A DNA stretch of 64,000 nt, from contig CAYMUW010000001.1 in the NCBI GenBank assembly GCA_964393865.1, positions 1 to 64,000 of the forward strand. Direction: 5' to 3'. Positions 15,546 through 24,190 of this stretch are shown in pieces (the stretch's first letter is position 1; the number at the start of each line of letters is the position of its first letter). The position numbers were made by a program, and so were the translations under genes. Below the pieces are notes generated by a model that was not told where the DNA came from, searched no databases, and was given only the letters and a program-made list of their open reading frames with translations. The stretch comes from Suilimivivens sp964393865 (lineage in GTDB: Bacteria > Bacillota > Clostridia > Lachnospirales > Lachnospiraceae).

Positions 15546-16388
15546 ATGAACAATCTGGAGCTTAAAAAAATGGCCAATGAAGTGCGCAAGGGCATAGTTA
15601 CTGCTGTTCACAGCGCAAAAGCAGGACACCCGGGCGGATCTCTGTCGGCGGCAGACATTTACACTTATCTTTATTTTGAAGAAATGAATATTGATCCCCA
15701 AAATCCAAAAATGGCAGACAGGGATCGCTTCGTACTGTCGAAAGGACATACGGCTCCCGGTCTATATTCCACATTGGCGCACAGAGGATTTTTCCCTGTG
15801 GAGGATTTGGTTACCCTGCGGAAGCTGGGGTCTTATCTTCAGGGACATCCCTGCATGCAGCATATTCCCGGTGTAGATATGTCCAGCGGATCTTTGGGAC
15901 AGGGTATTTCAGCTGCAGTGGGAATGGCGCTTTCCGCTAAGCTGGACGGAAAGGATTTCAGGGTATATACGCTTTTAGGTGACGGAGAAATTCAGGAAGG
16001 ACAGGTTTGGGAGGCTTCCATGTTTGCGGGCCACCGTAAGCTGGATAATCTGGTAGTGATTGTTGATAATAATGGACTTCAGATTGACGGAGCTATTGAA
16101 GATGTATGTTCTCCTTATCCGATTGATAAGAAATTCGAAGCGTTTAATTTCCATGTTATCAACATTGATGCTCATGACTTTGATGCGATTCGCGCAGCAT
16201 TTAAGGAAGCCAGAGAAACCAAGGGTATGCCTACTGCCATTATTGCACACAGCTTAAAAGGCAAGGGAGTTTCCTTCATGGAAGGAAACGCAGCATGGCA
16301 TGGTACTGCGCCCAATGATGAGCAGTACGAAGTGGCAATGGCGGATCTGAACAAAATAGGTGAAGAGCTTTTAAAGGAGGAAGCATAA
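15546..16388 (+). CDS. Transketolase, N-terminal (TPP-binding) subunit
   Basis: 280 residues from the ATG at 15546, which has GGAGG 5 bp upstream (an ATG four codons earlier lacks one). It is the thiamine-diphosphate-binding half of transketolase: HSAKAGHPGGSLSAADI, SKGHTAPGLYS and GDGEIQEGQVWEA...NN for Mg2+/TPP. It transfers two-carbon units in the non-oxidative pentose phosphate pathway together with the C-terminal subunit, whose ATG overlaps this stop by one base. The ~200 bp upstream, shared with the divergent DUF885 gene, should hold both promoters, but I see no clean boxes. Confidence 0.92.
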   Translation: MNNLELKKMANEVRKGIVTAVHSAKAGHPGGSLSAADIYTYLYFEEMNIDPQNPKMADRDRFVLSKGHTAPGLYSTLAHRGFFPVEDLVTLRKLGSYLQGHPCMQHIPGVDMSSGSLGQGISAAVGMALSAKLDGKDFRVYTLLGDGEIQEGQVWEASMFAGHRKLDNLVVIVDNNGLQIDGAIEDVCSPYPIDKKFEAFNFHVINIDAHDFDAIRAAFKEARETKGMPTAIIAHSLKGKGVSFMEGNAAWHGTAPNDEQYEVAMADLNKIGEELLKEEA

Positions 16389-17335
16389 TGGCAGACAATA
16401 CAGTAAAAAAGATTGCAACCAGAGAAAGCTATGGCAATGCGTTGGTAGAGCTGGGAGCAGAAAATCCCGATGTGGTAGTTCTGGATGCCGATCTGGCTGC
16501 GGCTACTAAGACAGGCGTATTTAAAAAGGCTTATCCCGACAGACATATTGACTGCGGTATTGCAGAATGTAATATGGTAGGTATTGCTGCAGGATTGGCG
16601 ACTACAGGCAAAATTCCCTTTGTCAGCAGTTTTGCAATGTTTGCGGCAGGCAGAGCTTATGAACAGGTGAGAAATTCCGTAGGATACCCTCATTTAAATG
16701 TTAAGATCGGAGCAACCCATGCTGGTATTACGGTAGGTGAGGACGGTGCTTCCCATCAGTGCAATGAGGATATTGCCCTTATGAGAACCATTCCCGGCAT
16801 GGTGGTTATGTGTCCGGCAGATGATATTGAAGCAAAGACGGCGGTTAAGGCGGCTGCAGAGTATGTGGGTCCTGTCTATATGAGATTTGGACGTGCGGCA
16901 TGTCCCGTAATTAATGACAGACCCGACTATAAATTTGAGATCGGCAAGGGAACAGTGGTCCGTGAGGGTAAGGATATCACCATTGTGGCTACCGGCATTT
17001 GTGTAGGCAATGCGCTGGAGGCAGCGGAGATGCTTGCAGCAGAGGGCGTCAGCGCAGAGGTTATTAATATCTGTACCATTAAGCCTTTGGATGAAGAGCT
17101 TATCATTCAATCCGCTAAGAAGACAGGAAAGGTTGTTACGGCGGAAGAGCATTCTGTAATCGGAGGACTTGGAAGCGCCGTATGCGATACGCTTTGCAAG
17201 GCTTATCCGGTACCGGTACTTAAGATTGGCATGCAGGATGTGTTTGGTGAATCAGGATCTGCAGCAGCGCTTGTTGAAAAGTATAAGCTGGATGGAAAGG
17301 GTATTTTTGAGCAGATTAAGGATTTTCTGAAATAA
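16388..17335 (+). CDS. Transketolase, C-terminal subunit
   Basis: 315 residues with a pyrimidine-binding domain (ARESYGNALVELG, then CGIAECNMVGIAAGLA with the TPP-activating Glu) and a C-terminal Transketolase_C domain (GICVGNALEAAEMLAAEGVS). Translationally coupled to the N-terminal subunit through TAATG. Split transketolases are normal in Clostridia. The neighbouring rpe supplies xylulose-5-phosphate from ribulose-5-phosphate. Confidence 0.93.
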   Translation: MADNTVKKIATRESYGNALVELGAENPDVVVLDADLAAATKTGVFKKAYPDRHIDCGIAECNMVGIAAGLATTGKIPFVSSFAMFAAGRAYEQVRNSVGYPHLNVKIGATHAGITVGEDGASHQCNEDIALMRTIPGMVVMCPADDIEAKTAVKAAAEYVGPVYMRFGRAACPVINDRPDYKFEIGKGTVVREGKDITIVATGICVGNALEAAEMLAAEGVSAEVINICTIKPLDEELIIQSAKKTGKVVTAEEHSVIGGLGSAVCDTLCKAYPVPVLKIGMQDVFGESGSAAALVEKYKLDGKGIFEQIKDFLK

Positions 17336-17355
17336 GAATAAATAGCTGATTGGGA

Positions 17356-17388
17356 GAAGAATGGCTTTTCATAGCCATTCTTCCTTCA
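17356..17388 (+). terminator. Hairpin terminator after transketolase
   Basis: GAAGAATGGCT (17356-17366) pairs with AGCCATTCTTC (17373-17383) around a 6-nt loop. The T run is short (CTTCAT), so read-through into rpe is possible. Confidence 0.6.
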
Positions 17389-17428
17389 TGCAAGTACAGA
17401 TGATGCTATTATGGAAAGGTTGAAAGAC

Positions 17429-18127
17429 ATGTATATTTTGGCCCCCTCTCTTCTGGCAGCAGATTTTACGAAATTGGGAGAGCAGATTAAAGAAACGGAA
17501 CAAGCAGGAGCCCAGTACCTTCATATTGATGTGATGGACGGGGTTTTTGTACCCAGCATATCCTTTGGTATGCCGTTGATTGAGTCCATCAGGCCTGTAA
17601 GCGGGCAGTTTTTTGATGTGCATTTAATGATAGTGGACCCGGAACGATACATAGAGGAATTTGTGCGCTGTGGAGCAGACGGCATTACTTTTCATCTTGA
17701 GGCCGCCAAAGATCCTGAAGCGGTGATTCGCAAGATTCATGACTGCGGCGCAAAGGTGGGAATTTCCATTAAGCCGGGGACGCCTCTTGAAGCGGTTTTT
17801 CCTTATCTGGGTCAAATAGAGATGGTGCTGATTATGAGTGTGGAGCCGGGATTTGGCGGACAGGCTTTTATCCAGGAGTCCTATGACAGAATCCGCAGAA
17901 TGAGAGAGTATATTGACAGCCGGGGATTTAATGTTAAAATCGAAGTAGACGGCGGCGTAGGAAAGAAAAACGTAAGAGAGGTACTTGCGGCGGGGGCCGA
18001 TGTTTTTGTTGCCGGCTCCGGCGTGTTCAGGAAGAACAGCATTTCCGATAATATTTCCAAGTTTCAGGAAGCCTTCCGTGAAAAATCAGAAAGTGTGGCA
18101 GTAAATGGAAAAGATAGGAAGAAATGA
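17429..18127 (+). CDS. rpe: Ribulose-phosphate 3-epimerase
   Basis: 232 residues from the ATG at 17429, preceded by AAAGG; an ATG 18 bp upstream lacks a ribosome-binding site. TIM-barrel epimerase with MYILAPSLLAADF, the metal/catalytic residues in HIDVMDGVFVP and DVHLMI, MSVEPGFGGQ and EVDGGV. It interconverts ribulose-5-phosphate and xylulose-5-phosphate. Its 3' end overlaps the methionine aminopeptidase gene by 23 bp. Confidence 0.93.
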   Translation: MYILAPSLLAADFTKLGEQIKETEQAGAQYLHIDVMDGVFVPSISFGMPLIESIRPVSGQFFDVHLMIVDPERYIEEFVRCGADGITFHLEAAKDPEAVIRKIHDCGAKVGISIKPGTPLEAVFPYLGQIEMVLIMSVEPGFGGQAFIQESYDRIRRMREYIDSRGFNVKIEVDGGVGKKNVREVLAAGADVFVAGSGVFRKNSISDNISKFQEAFREKSESVAVNGKDRKK

Positions 18128-18977
18128 TCCTTGTTGGTGCGGCAGTGGAAGAAAATACAAAACATGCCATATGGCACTGGATGAGAAGGTTCATCATTAT
18201 GAACTGGAAGGACATATCGTACCCAAAAGAAGCATGCTGAAATCTAAAGAGCAAATTCAGGGGATTCGGGACAGCAGCGTCATTAATGTTGCAGTGCTTG
18301 ACGCAGTGGAAAAAATGATCGGGCCGGGAGTAACGACCCAGCAGATCGATGATCTGGTGCATGATATGACGGTTCAAATGGGAGGCATTCCGGCGCCTCT
18401 TAACTATGAGGGATTTCCCAAGAGCGTGTGTACTTCCATCAATGAAGTGGTCTGTCATGGCATTCCGTCCAAGGATGTGGTATTAAAAGAAGGGGACATT
18501 GTCAATGTGGATGTGTCCACCATTTATAAGGGATATTTTTCCGATTCCTCCAGAATGTTCTGCATTGGGGAGGTAAGTGAAGAGAAGAAAAAACTGGTAC
18601 AGGTCACCAGAGAATGTGTGGAAAAAGGATTGACCATGGTAAAGCCATGGAACTTTTTAGGGGATATGGCGCAGGTAATCAATGACCATGCCAAGGCCAA
18701 CGGTTACAGTGTTGTAGTGGAAATCGGCGGTCATGGAGTAGGGCTTGAGTTTCATGAGGAGCCCTTTGTCAGTTATGTAACGAAGGCCGGAACGGAAATG
18801 CTTATGGTTCCGGGAATGGTATTTACCATAGAGCCTATGGTAAACATGGGAACCAGTGAGATTTTCATTGATGATGAGGATGGCTGGACCGTTTATACGG
18901 AGGACGGCAAGCCCTCTGCACAGTGGGAAATCACCGTGGCAGTTACGGATGACGGGCATGAGGTACTGACCTGGTAG
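18105..18977 (+). CDS. map: Type I methionine aminopeptidase with N-terminal SEC-C zinc motif
   Basis: 290 residues. An N-terminal SEC-C motif (NDPCWCGSGRKYKTCH, about residues 7-22) binds zinc and probably helps ribosome contact. It precedes an M24 peptidase domain with metal ligands in VDVSTIYKGYFSD (two Asp), GGHGVGLEFHEEP (His), FTIEPM (Glu) and QWEITV (Glu). It removes initiator methionine. The SEC-C-bearing form is usual in Clostridia. The start lies inside rpe. Confidence 0.93.
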   Translation: MEKIGRNDPCWCGSGRKYKTCHMALDEKVHHYELEGHIVPKRSMLKSKEQIQGIRDSSVINVAVLDAVEKMIGPGVTTQQIDDLVHDMTVQMGGIPAPLNYEGFPKSVCTSINEVVCHGIPSKDVVLKEGDIVNVDVSTIYKGYFSDSSRMFCIGEVSEEKKKLVQVTRECVEKGLTMVKPWNFLGDMAQVINDHAKANGYSVVVEIGGHGVGLEFHEEPFVSYVTKAGTEMLMVPGMVFTIEPMVNMGTSEIFIDDEDGWTVYTEDGKPSAQWEITVAVTDDGHEVLTW

Positions 18978-19060
18978 AATATAATTTAATTGCATTTAAA
19001 GCAGTGGTTTATATGCTTTTAGATGAAATGAAAATTAAACACAATGAAGGAGGAGTAAAA

Positions 19061-19579
19061 GTGAAAAAGTTTCTTTATGCGTTATTAGGAGTTGTTTTGG
19101 CTATTGGCCTGACAGGCTGCGGGTCAAGCGGTATTAAAAGCGAGGATGGTTACGGGGAAGGACGTCTCGGCGATACTATGGTAACTTATTTCTTTAACTA
19201 TAGTGTTAACAGTGCATATCTCTGTGATGAGTATAACGGATATCTGCCTGAGGATGGCAACCGCCTGCTTGTTGCGGATGTAACTGTAAAGAATACCTTT
19301 AATGAATCTATCGAGATGTATGATACCGATTTTCAGGTGCAGTGGAATACGGATGGGGAGGATGATTATGATGTTCCCATTACCTATTATGTAGATCCTG
19401 TAAGTGATGATCAGCTTCCCGGAGTTTATGAGCTGGGCGTCAAGGAAGAGAAAACAGGTCTTTTGGTATTTGAAGTGCCTGAAGGATATAAGGATTTTTC
19501 TATTTCCTATCTTGAGATGTTTGATGATGATTCCGATGGAGATGTGTTCTTTGTATACTTTACCGCTGAAGAGAAGTAA
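19061..19579 (+). CDS. Small secreted lipoprotein, DUF4352/DUF5067-like
   Basis: 172 residues from the GTG at 19061, chosen because GGAGGAG precedes it; upstream ATGs would hide the signal peptide. Lipobox LTGC with Cys near residue 18. The mature domain looks like the immunoglobulin-like fold of secreted DUF4352-type proteins: NRLLVADVTVKNTFNESIEMYDTDFQVQW... and a C-terminal acidic stretch FDDDSDGD. Role unknown. Monocistronic, closed by the terminator at 19630. Confidence 0.7.
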   Translation: MKKFLYALLGVVLAIGLTGCGSSGIKSEDGYGEGRLGDTMVTYFFNYSVNSAYLCDEYNGYLPEDGNRLLVADVTVKNTFNESIEMYDTDFQVQWNTDGEDDYDVPITYYVDPVSDDQLPGVYELGVKEEKTGLLVFEVPEGYKDFSISYLEMFDDDSDGDVFFVYFTAEEK

Positions 19580-19629
19580 ATAATCAGGAGCTGATTCGTA
19601 AATAGCGATGCTTTTTATGTGCGGTTATT

Positions 19630-19669
19630 AACCTATACCCTTAAAGCTTTTAGGGTATAGGTTTTTCTT
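19630..19669 (+). terminator. Strong terminator
   Basis: AACCTATACCCT (19630-19641) and AGGGTATAGGTT (19652-19663) form a 12-bp stem followed by TTTCTTT. It isolates the lipoprotein gene from the glycerol operon. Confidence 0.8.
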
Positions 19670-19745
19670 TGTAAACTCAATATATCCTTTCCCTTCAAAA
19701 GTATGTTATACTAATAATAACGTAAGATCCCGAAAGGAGAACAGG

Positions 19746-21224
19746 GTGATACAGGATGTAATTATTATTGGCGCAGGTGTCAGTGGCTGCGCCATTGCAA
19801 GAGAATTATCTAAATATCAGCTGAATGTTTTTGTGATTGAAAAGGCGCTGGATGTGTGCGAGGGAACTTCCAAGGCAAACAGCGGCATTGTACATGCAGG
19901 CTACGATGCGAAGCCGGGAACTCTGAAAGCAAGGCTGAATATAGAGGGAAGCAGGAGAATGCAAAAGCTTTCCGAGGAGTTGAATTTCCCATACAGACAG
20001 AACGGTTCTTTGGTGCTTTGCTTTGATGAAAAGGAAAAGGGCAGACTGGAAGAACTTAAGGAAAGAGGAGAAGCAAACGGTGTGGCCGGGCTGCGGATCT
20101 TAAACAGACAGGAGCTTATAGAATTGGAGCCTGCGGCAGGAGATCAGGCAGTGGCCGCTCTTTATGCGCCTTCAGGAGCAATTGTATGTCCTTTTGGCTT
20201 AACCATTGCACTGGCAGAAAATGCTGCAGCAAATGGTGTGGAGTTTCGCTTTGGCACACAGGTAAAGGATATTCAAAGAAAAAATGAAGGATATCTTGTG
20301 GAAACAAATCATGGATGCTTGGAAGCAAAGGTAGTGATTAATGCTGCCGGAGTTCATGCCGATGAAATTCACAATATGGTATGCGAAAGCAGGATGGAGA
20401 TTACGCCCAGAAGAGGAGAATACCTGCTTTATGATAAGCGGGTGGGAAATTTAGTGAGTCATACACTGTTTCAACTGCCTACCGTATTGGGAAAGGGAAT
20501 TTTGGTGACTCCTACCGTTCACGGAAATCTTCTGACAGGTCCTACAGCACAGGATATTGAAAATAAGGATGGGGTTGACACATCCGCACAGGGCATGAGC
20601 CAGGTTCAGCAGATGGCGGCGTTAAGCGTTCCCCATATTCCGGGAAATCAGGTGATTACCTCTTTTGCCGGTCTGAGAGCGCATATTACGGCAATGCCGG
20701 AGGGGTATTCAGAAGGAGATTTTTTGATTGCCCAGGCCAAGGACGCGCCGGGATTTGTAGATGTGGCCGGAATTGAATCTCCGGGGCTTAGCTGTGCACC
20801 GGCTTTGGGAGAATATGTAGCAGAGATTGTAATTGATGTTTTAAAGCCGGCAATGAAGGAGAATTTTATCGGCACCCGTAAGGGAATTTCAAGTATGGCG
20901 CTTGCCTCCGATCAGGAGAGGCATAGATTAATTTCCGAAAATCCTGCCTACGGAAACGTAATCTGCCGCTGCGAGATGGTTACGGAGGGAGAAATTTTAG
21001 ATGCAATCAGAAGACCCCTTGGGGCTGTTACAACGGATGGCATTAAACGCCGTACCCGGGCAGGTATGGGGCGCTGCCAGTCAGGCTTTTGCAACCCCAG
21101 GGTGGTGGAGCTTCTTGCAGCAGAGCTTTCCTTAGACGAGAGCCAGATCAGAAAATCAGGAGAAGCGTCCTGGTATCTGACGCCGGAAGATCAGTCTGAG
21201 GAGAAGGGAGCCGCCTATGAATAG
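19746..21224 (+). CDS. FAD-dependent oxidoreductase with C-terminal BFD [2Fe-2S] domain (glycerol-3-phosphate dehydrogenase GlpA-like)
   Basis: 492 residues with a GTG start behind AAAGGAG. The N-terminal Rossmann motif IIGAGVSGCAIARELS begins the DAO/LhgO fold, which continues to about residue 365. The C-terminal ~100 residues form a Fer2_BFD domain with Cys-x-Cys (ICRCEMVT) and Cys-x4-Cys (GRCQSGFC) ligands. Together with the following flavoprotein and glycerol kinase it forms the glp operon typical of Clostridia, oxidising glycerol-3-phosphate to dihydroxyacetone phosphate. The stop overlaps the next start by 8 bp. An extended -10-like TGTTATACT lies about 40 bp upstream, but no clear -35 is visible. 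Confidence 0.82.
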   Translation: MIQDVIIIGAGVSGCAIARELSKYQLNVFVIEKALDVCEGTSKANSGIVHAGYDAKPGTLKARLNIEGSRRMQKLSEELNFPYRQNGSLVLCFDEKEKGRLEELKERGEANGVAGLRILNRQELIELEPAAGDQAVAALYAPSGAIVCPFGLTIALAENAAANGVEFRFGTQVKDIQRKNEGYLVETNHGCLEAKVVINAAGVHADEIHNMVCESRMEITPRRGEYLLYDKRVGNLVSHTLFQLPTVLGKGILVTPTVHGNLLTGPTAQDIENKDGVDTSAQGMSQVQQMAALSVPHIPGNQVITSFAGLRAHITAMPEGYSEGDFLIAQAKDAPGFVDVAGIESPGLSCAPALGEYVAEIVIDVLKPAMKENFIGTRKGISSMALASDQERHRLISENPAYGNVICRCEMVTEGEILDAIRRPLGAVTTDGIKRRTRAGMGRCQSGFCNPRVVELLAAELSLDESQIRKSGEASWYLTPEDQSEEKGAAYE

Positions 21225-22638
21225 AAAGAAAGAGCTTGTAATAATAGGAGGCGGCCCGGCAGGGATGGCTGCCGCTGTTGCCGCTTTTGATAAGGGCATT
21301 CGGGACATCCTTATCTTAGAGAGGGACCGGGAGCTGGGCGGCATTTTAAATCAGTGCATTCATAACGGTTTTGGACTTCATACCTTTCAGGAGGAACTGA
21401 CAGGACCGGAATATGCGGCACGTTATGCAGATATGATTCAGGAAAGGCAAATTCCCAGTCTGCTTCACACCATGGTGGTAGATGTGCAGTCGGGAGCCTC
21501 CTGTGTAGTTACGGCCATGAACAAAGAAATAGGATTGTTCCGAATAGAAGCAAAAGCCGTGGTGCTTGCCATGGGATGCAGGGAGCGGTCCAGAGGGGCC
21601 ATGAATATTCCGGGATATCGTCCCTCGGGAATATATTCTGCCGGAACGGCCCAGCGCTATGTGAATATAGAGGGAAGAATGCCCGGTAGGGAAGTTGTGA
21701 TATTAGGCTCCGGTGATATCGGACTGATTATGGCAAGAAGAATGACGCTTCAGGGAGCAAAGGTGAAGCTGGTGGCGGAAATTATGCCTTACTCGGGAGG
21801 CCTTCGCAGAAATATCGTGCAGTGTCTGGATGATTACGGAATTCCTTTAAAGCTCAGCCATACAGTGACACAGATACATGGGAAAGAAAGAGTGGAAGGG
21901 GTTACAATATCCAGAGTTGATGAAAATTTAAAGCCAATAGCAGGAACCGAGGAATATGTAAGCTGCGATACGGTACTTTTGTCCTGTGGTCTGATACCGG
22001 AAAATGAATTAACCTTAGATGCAGGGGCAAGGATGGATGATATGACGCAGGGACCGGTGGTAAATGACAGATTGGAAACCACGGCACGGGGGATCTTTGC
22101 CTGCGGAAATGTTCTTCATGTGCATGATCTGGTGGACAATGTGTCCAAGGAGGCGGAAAAGGCCGGTGAATTTGCAGCGGAATACATTTTAAAAGGACAA
22201 AGTGACTGGGGAACGCCGGTAAGACCTAAAATTCCGCAAAAGACCAAATGCGCTTTGCCGGAAGGAAGGGATGCAGCCAGCCAGCTGATTTGCATCGGCT
22301 GTCCGGTGGGCTGTCTGGTTACGGTGAAAAGGAAAGAGGACGGAAGCCTTGACATTACCGGAAATACCTGTCAAAAGGGAGAAGCCTATGCACGCAGCGA
22401 AATGACGGCGCCGGTCAGAACGATTACTTCCATTATCCGTGTGCAGGGAGGAGAAGGAAAGGTGATCCCGGTGAAAACAGCACAGGAGATTCCCAAAGGA
22501 AAGATAGCCGCCTGCATGGAGGAGATCCGCTGCACGGCAGTTAAGGCGCCGATAAAGGTGGGGGATATACTGATTGAAAATGTGGCGGGTACGGGCATTT
22601 CTGTGATTGCCACGGGAAACATGAACATTGCTGGGTAA
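21217..22638 (+). CDS. NAD(P)/FAD oxidoreductase fused to a DUF1667 domain, glycerol operon
   Basis: 473 residues. Residues ~1-340 are a pyridine-nucleotide-disulfide oxidoreductase fold: FAD motif VIIGGGPAGMAAAVAA, NAD motif VILGSGDIGLIMARR and GIFACGNV. Residues ~365-473 form a DUF1667 domain with Cys-x2-Cys-x3-Cys (CIGCPVGC) and a fourth Cys (GNTC), likely an Fe-S cluster site. In many Clostridia these are two adjacent genes; here they are one continuous frame. It probably accepts electrons from the GlpA-like subunit and passes them to an NAD or ferredoxin-type acceptor. The start overlaps the previous gene. Confidence 0.8.
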   Translation: MNRKKELVIIGGGPAGMAAAVAAFDKGIRDILILERDRELGGILNQCIHNGFGLHTFQEELTGPEYAARYADMIQERQIPSLLHTMVVDVQSGASCVVTAMNKEIGLFRIEAKAVVLAMGCRERSRGAMNIPGYRPSGIYSAGTAQRYVNIEGRMPGREVVILGSGDIGLIMARRMTLQGAKVKLVAEIMPYSGGLRRNIVQCLDDYGIPLKLSHTVTQIHGKERVEGVTISRVDENLKPIAGTEEYVSCDTVLLSCGLIPENELTLDAGARMDDMTQGPVVNDRLETTARGIFACGNVLHVHDLVDNVSKEAEKAGEFAAEYILKGQSDWGTPVRPKIPQKTKCALPEGRDAASQLICIGCPVGCLVTVKRKEDGSLDITGNTCQKGEAYARSEMTAPVRTITSIIRVQGGEGKVIPVKTAQEIPKGKIAACMEEIRCTAVKAPIKVGDILIENVAGTGISVIATGNMNIAG

Positions 22639-22673
22639 TATAACATAAAACTATGAAAACAAGGGGATAGTAT

Positions 22674-24167
22674 ATGAGCAAGTATATTATGGCACTGGAT
22701 CAGGGAACTACCAGTTCCCGGTGTATTCTTTTTAACAAGAAGGGCGAAATTCTCAGTATTGCGCAAAAGGAGTTTACACAGATTTATCCGAAGCCCGGCT
22801 GGGTGGAGCACAATCCCATGGAAATCTGGTCCTCGCAGCTGGCGGTGACTACGGAGGCTATGGCTATGGTGGGGGCTTCTCCGGAGGATATTGCCGCCAT
22901 CGGAATTACCAATCAAAGAGAAACCACCATTGTATGGGATCGGACTACCGGAGAGCCGGTGTACAATGCCATTGTATGGCAATGCCGCAGAACCGCCCAG
23001 AGAGTGGACGAACTGGTAAAGGCCGGATACGGAGAAATGATACGGGAGAAAACAGGACTGGTTCCCGATGCCTATTTCAGCGCTACCAAGGTTGAGTGGA
23101 TACTGGAGAATGTGCCCGGTGCAAGACAGCGGGCGGATGCGGGAGAATTGCTTTTCGGAACGGTGGACAGCTGGCTGATTTACAATCTGACCAAGAGCGA
23201 AATTCATGTGACGGATTATACCAATGCATCCAGGACCATGCTTTACGATATACATAATCTCTGTTGGGATGAACAGCTCCTTTCCCTCTTTCATATTCCG
23301 AAATCCATGCTGCCTGAGGTAAAGCCCTCAAGCTGCATTTACGGGGAGACGGAAAGCTCCGTATTAGGAGGGCGGATTCCGATTGCAGGTATTGCAGGAG
23401 ATCAGCAGGCTGCGCTGTTTGGACAGTGCTGTTTTGAAAAGGGACAGGTTAAAAATACATACGGCACGGGCTGCTTCCTTTTAATGAATACGGGAACAGA
23501 AGCGGTCAGTTCGGGAAACGGATTATTGACCACCATAGCGGCCAGCTGCGGCGATAAGGTGGAATATGCATTGGAGGGCAGCGTTTTTGTGGCGGGAGCC
23601 GCAGTGCAGTGGCTTCGTGATGAAATGCGCATGATCAAAACAGCAGGCCAGACATCAGAATATGCGGAAAAGGTGGAGGATACAAGTGAGGTTTATGTGG
23701 TGCCTGCGTTTGCAGGTATGGGGGCGCCTTACTGGAATCCCTATACGAGAGGAACCATAACGGGAATCACAAGAGGCTGTAAGAAGGAGCATTTTATTCG
23801 TGCAACTTTGGAGTCCATTGCGTATCAGACCTATGACGTGTTAAAAGCTATGGAGGAGGATGTTCATGTGAACATATCCGGGCTTAAGGTAGATGGAGGA
23901 GCCAGTGCCAACGATTTTCTGATGCAGTTTCAGGCGGATGTCCTTGACGCAAAGGTTTACAGACCGGAGTGTATTGAGACCACAGCTTTGGGAGCTGCTT
24001 ATCTGGCAGGGCTTGCATGCGGGTACTTTAAGGATAAGGATGAAATCAAAGAAAACTGGCAGCTTGGCAGAGCATTTGACAGCAAAATGGAAGAGGAGCG
24101 CCGGAAGAAGCTTTTGAAGGGATGGCAGAAGGCTGTAAGATGTGCGCTGATCTGGGCAGAAGATTAA
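22674..24167 (+). CDS. glpK: Glycerol kinase
   Basis: 497 residues, FGGY family. ATP-binding LDQGTTSSRCILF at residues 8-20; WVEHNPMEIW; GITNQRETTIVWDR; and the C-terminal FGGY signature including DGGASANDFLMQFQAD. Phosphorylates glycerol to glycerol-3-phosphate, the substrate of the two flavoproteins upstream. Last gene of the glp operon; the next coding region starts 23 bp later. Confidence 0.95.
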   Translation: MSKYIMALDQGTTSSRCILFNKKGEILSIAQKEFTQIYPKPGWVEHNPMEIWSSQLAVTTEAMAMVGASPEDIAAIGITNQRETTIVWDRTTGEPVYNAIVWQCRRTAQRVDELVKAGYGEMIREKTGLVPDAYFSATKVEWILENVPGARQRADAGELLFGTVDSWLIYNLTKSEIHVTDYTNASRTMLYDIHNLCWDEQLLSLFHIPKSMLPEVKPSSCIYGETESSVLGGRIPIAGIAGDQQAALFGQCCFEKGQVKNTYGTGCFLLMNTGTEAVSSGNGLLTTIAASCGDKVEYALEGSVFVAGAAVQWLRDEMRMIKTAGQTSEYAEKVEDTSEVYVVPAFAGMGAPYWNPYTRGTITGITRGCKKEHFIRATLESIAYQTYDVLKAMEEDVHVNISGLKVDGGASANDFLMQFQADVLDAKVYRPECIETTALGAAYLAGLACGYFKDKDEIKENWQLGRAFDSKMEEERRKKLLKGWQKAVRCALIWAED

Positions 24168-24190
24168 TAAACGAAAAGAAAAGCAGGGTT

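Noticed and set aside
15348..15749. Extending the DUF885 protein upstream to 15749
   Set aside because: The frame is open, but the extra 134 residues look like translated promoter DNA, overlap the transketolase start, and would hide the signal anchor.
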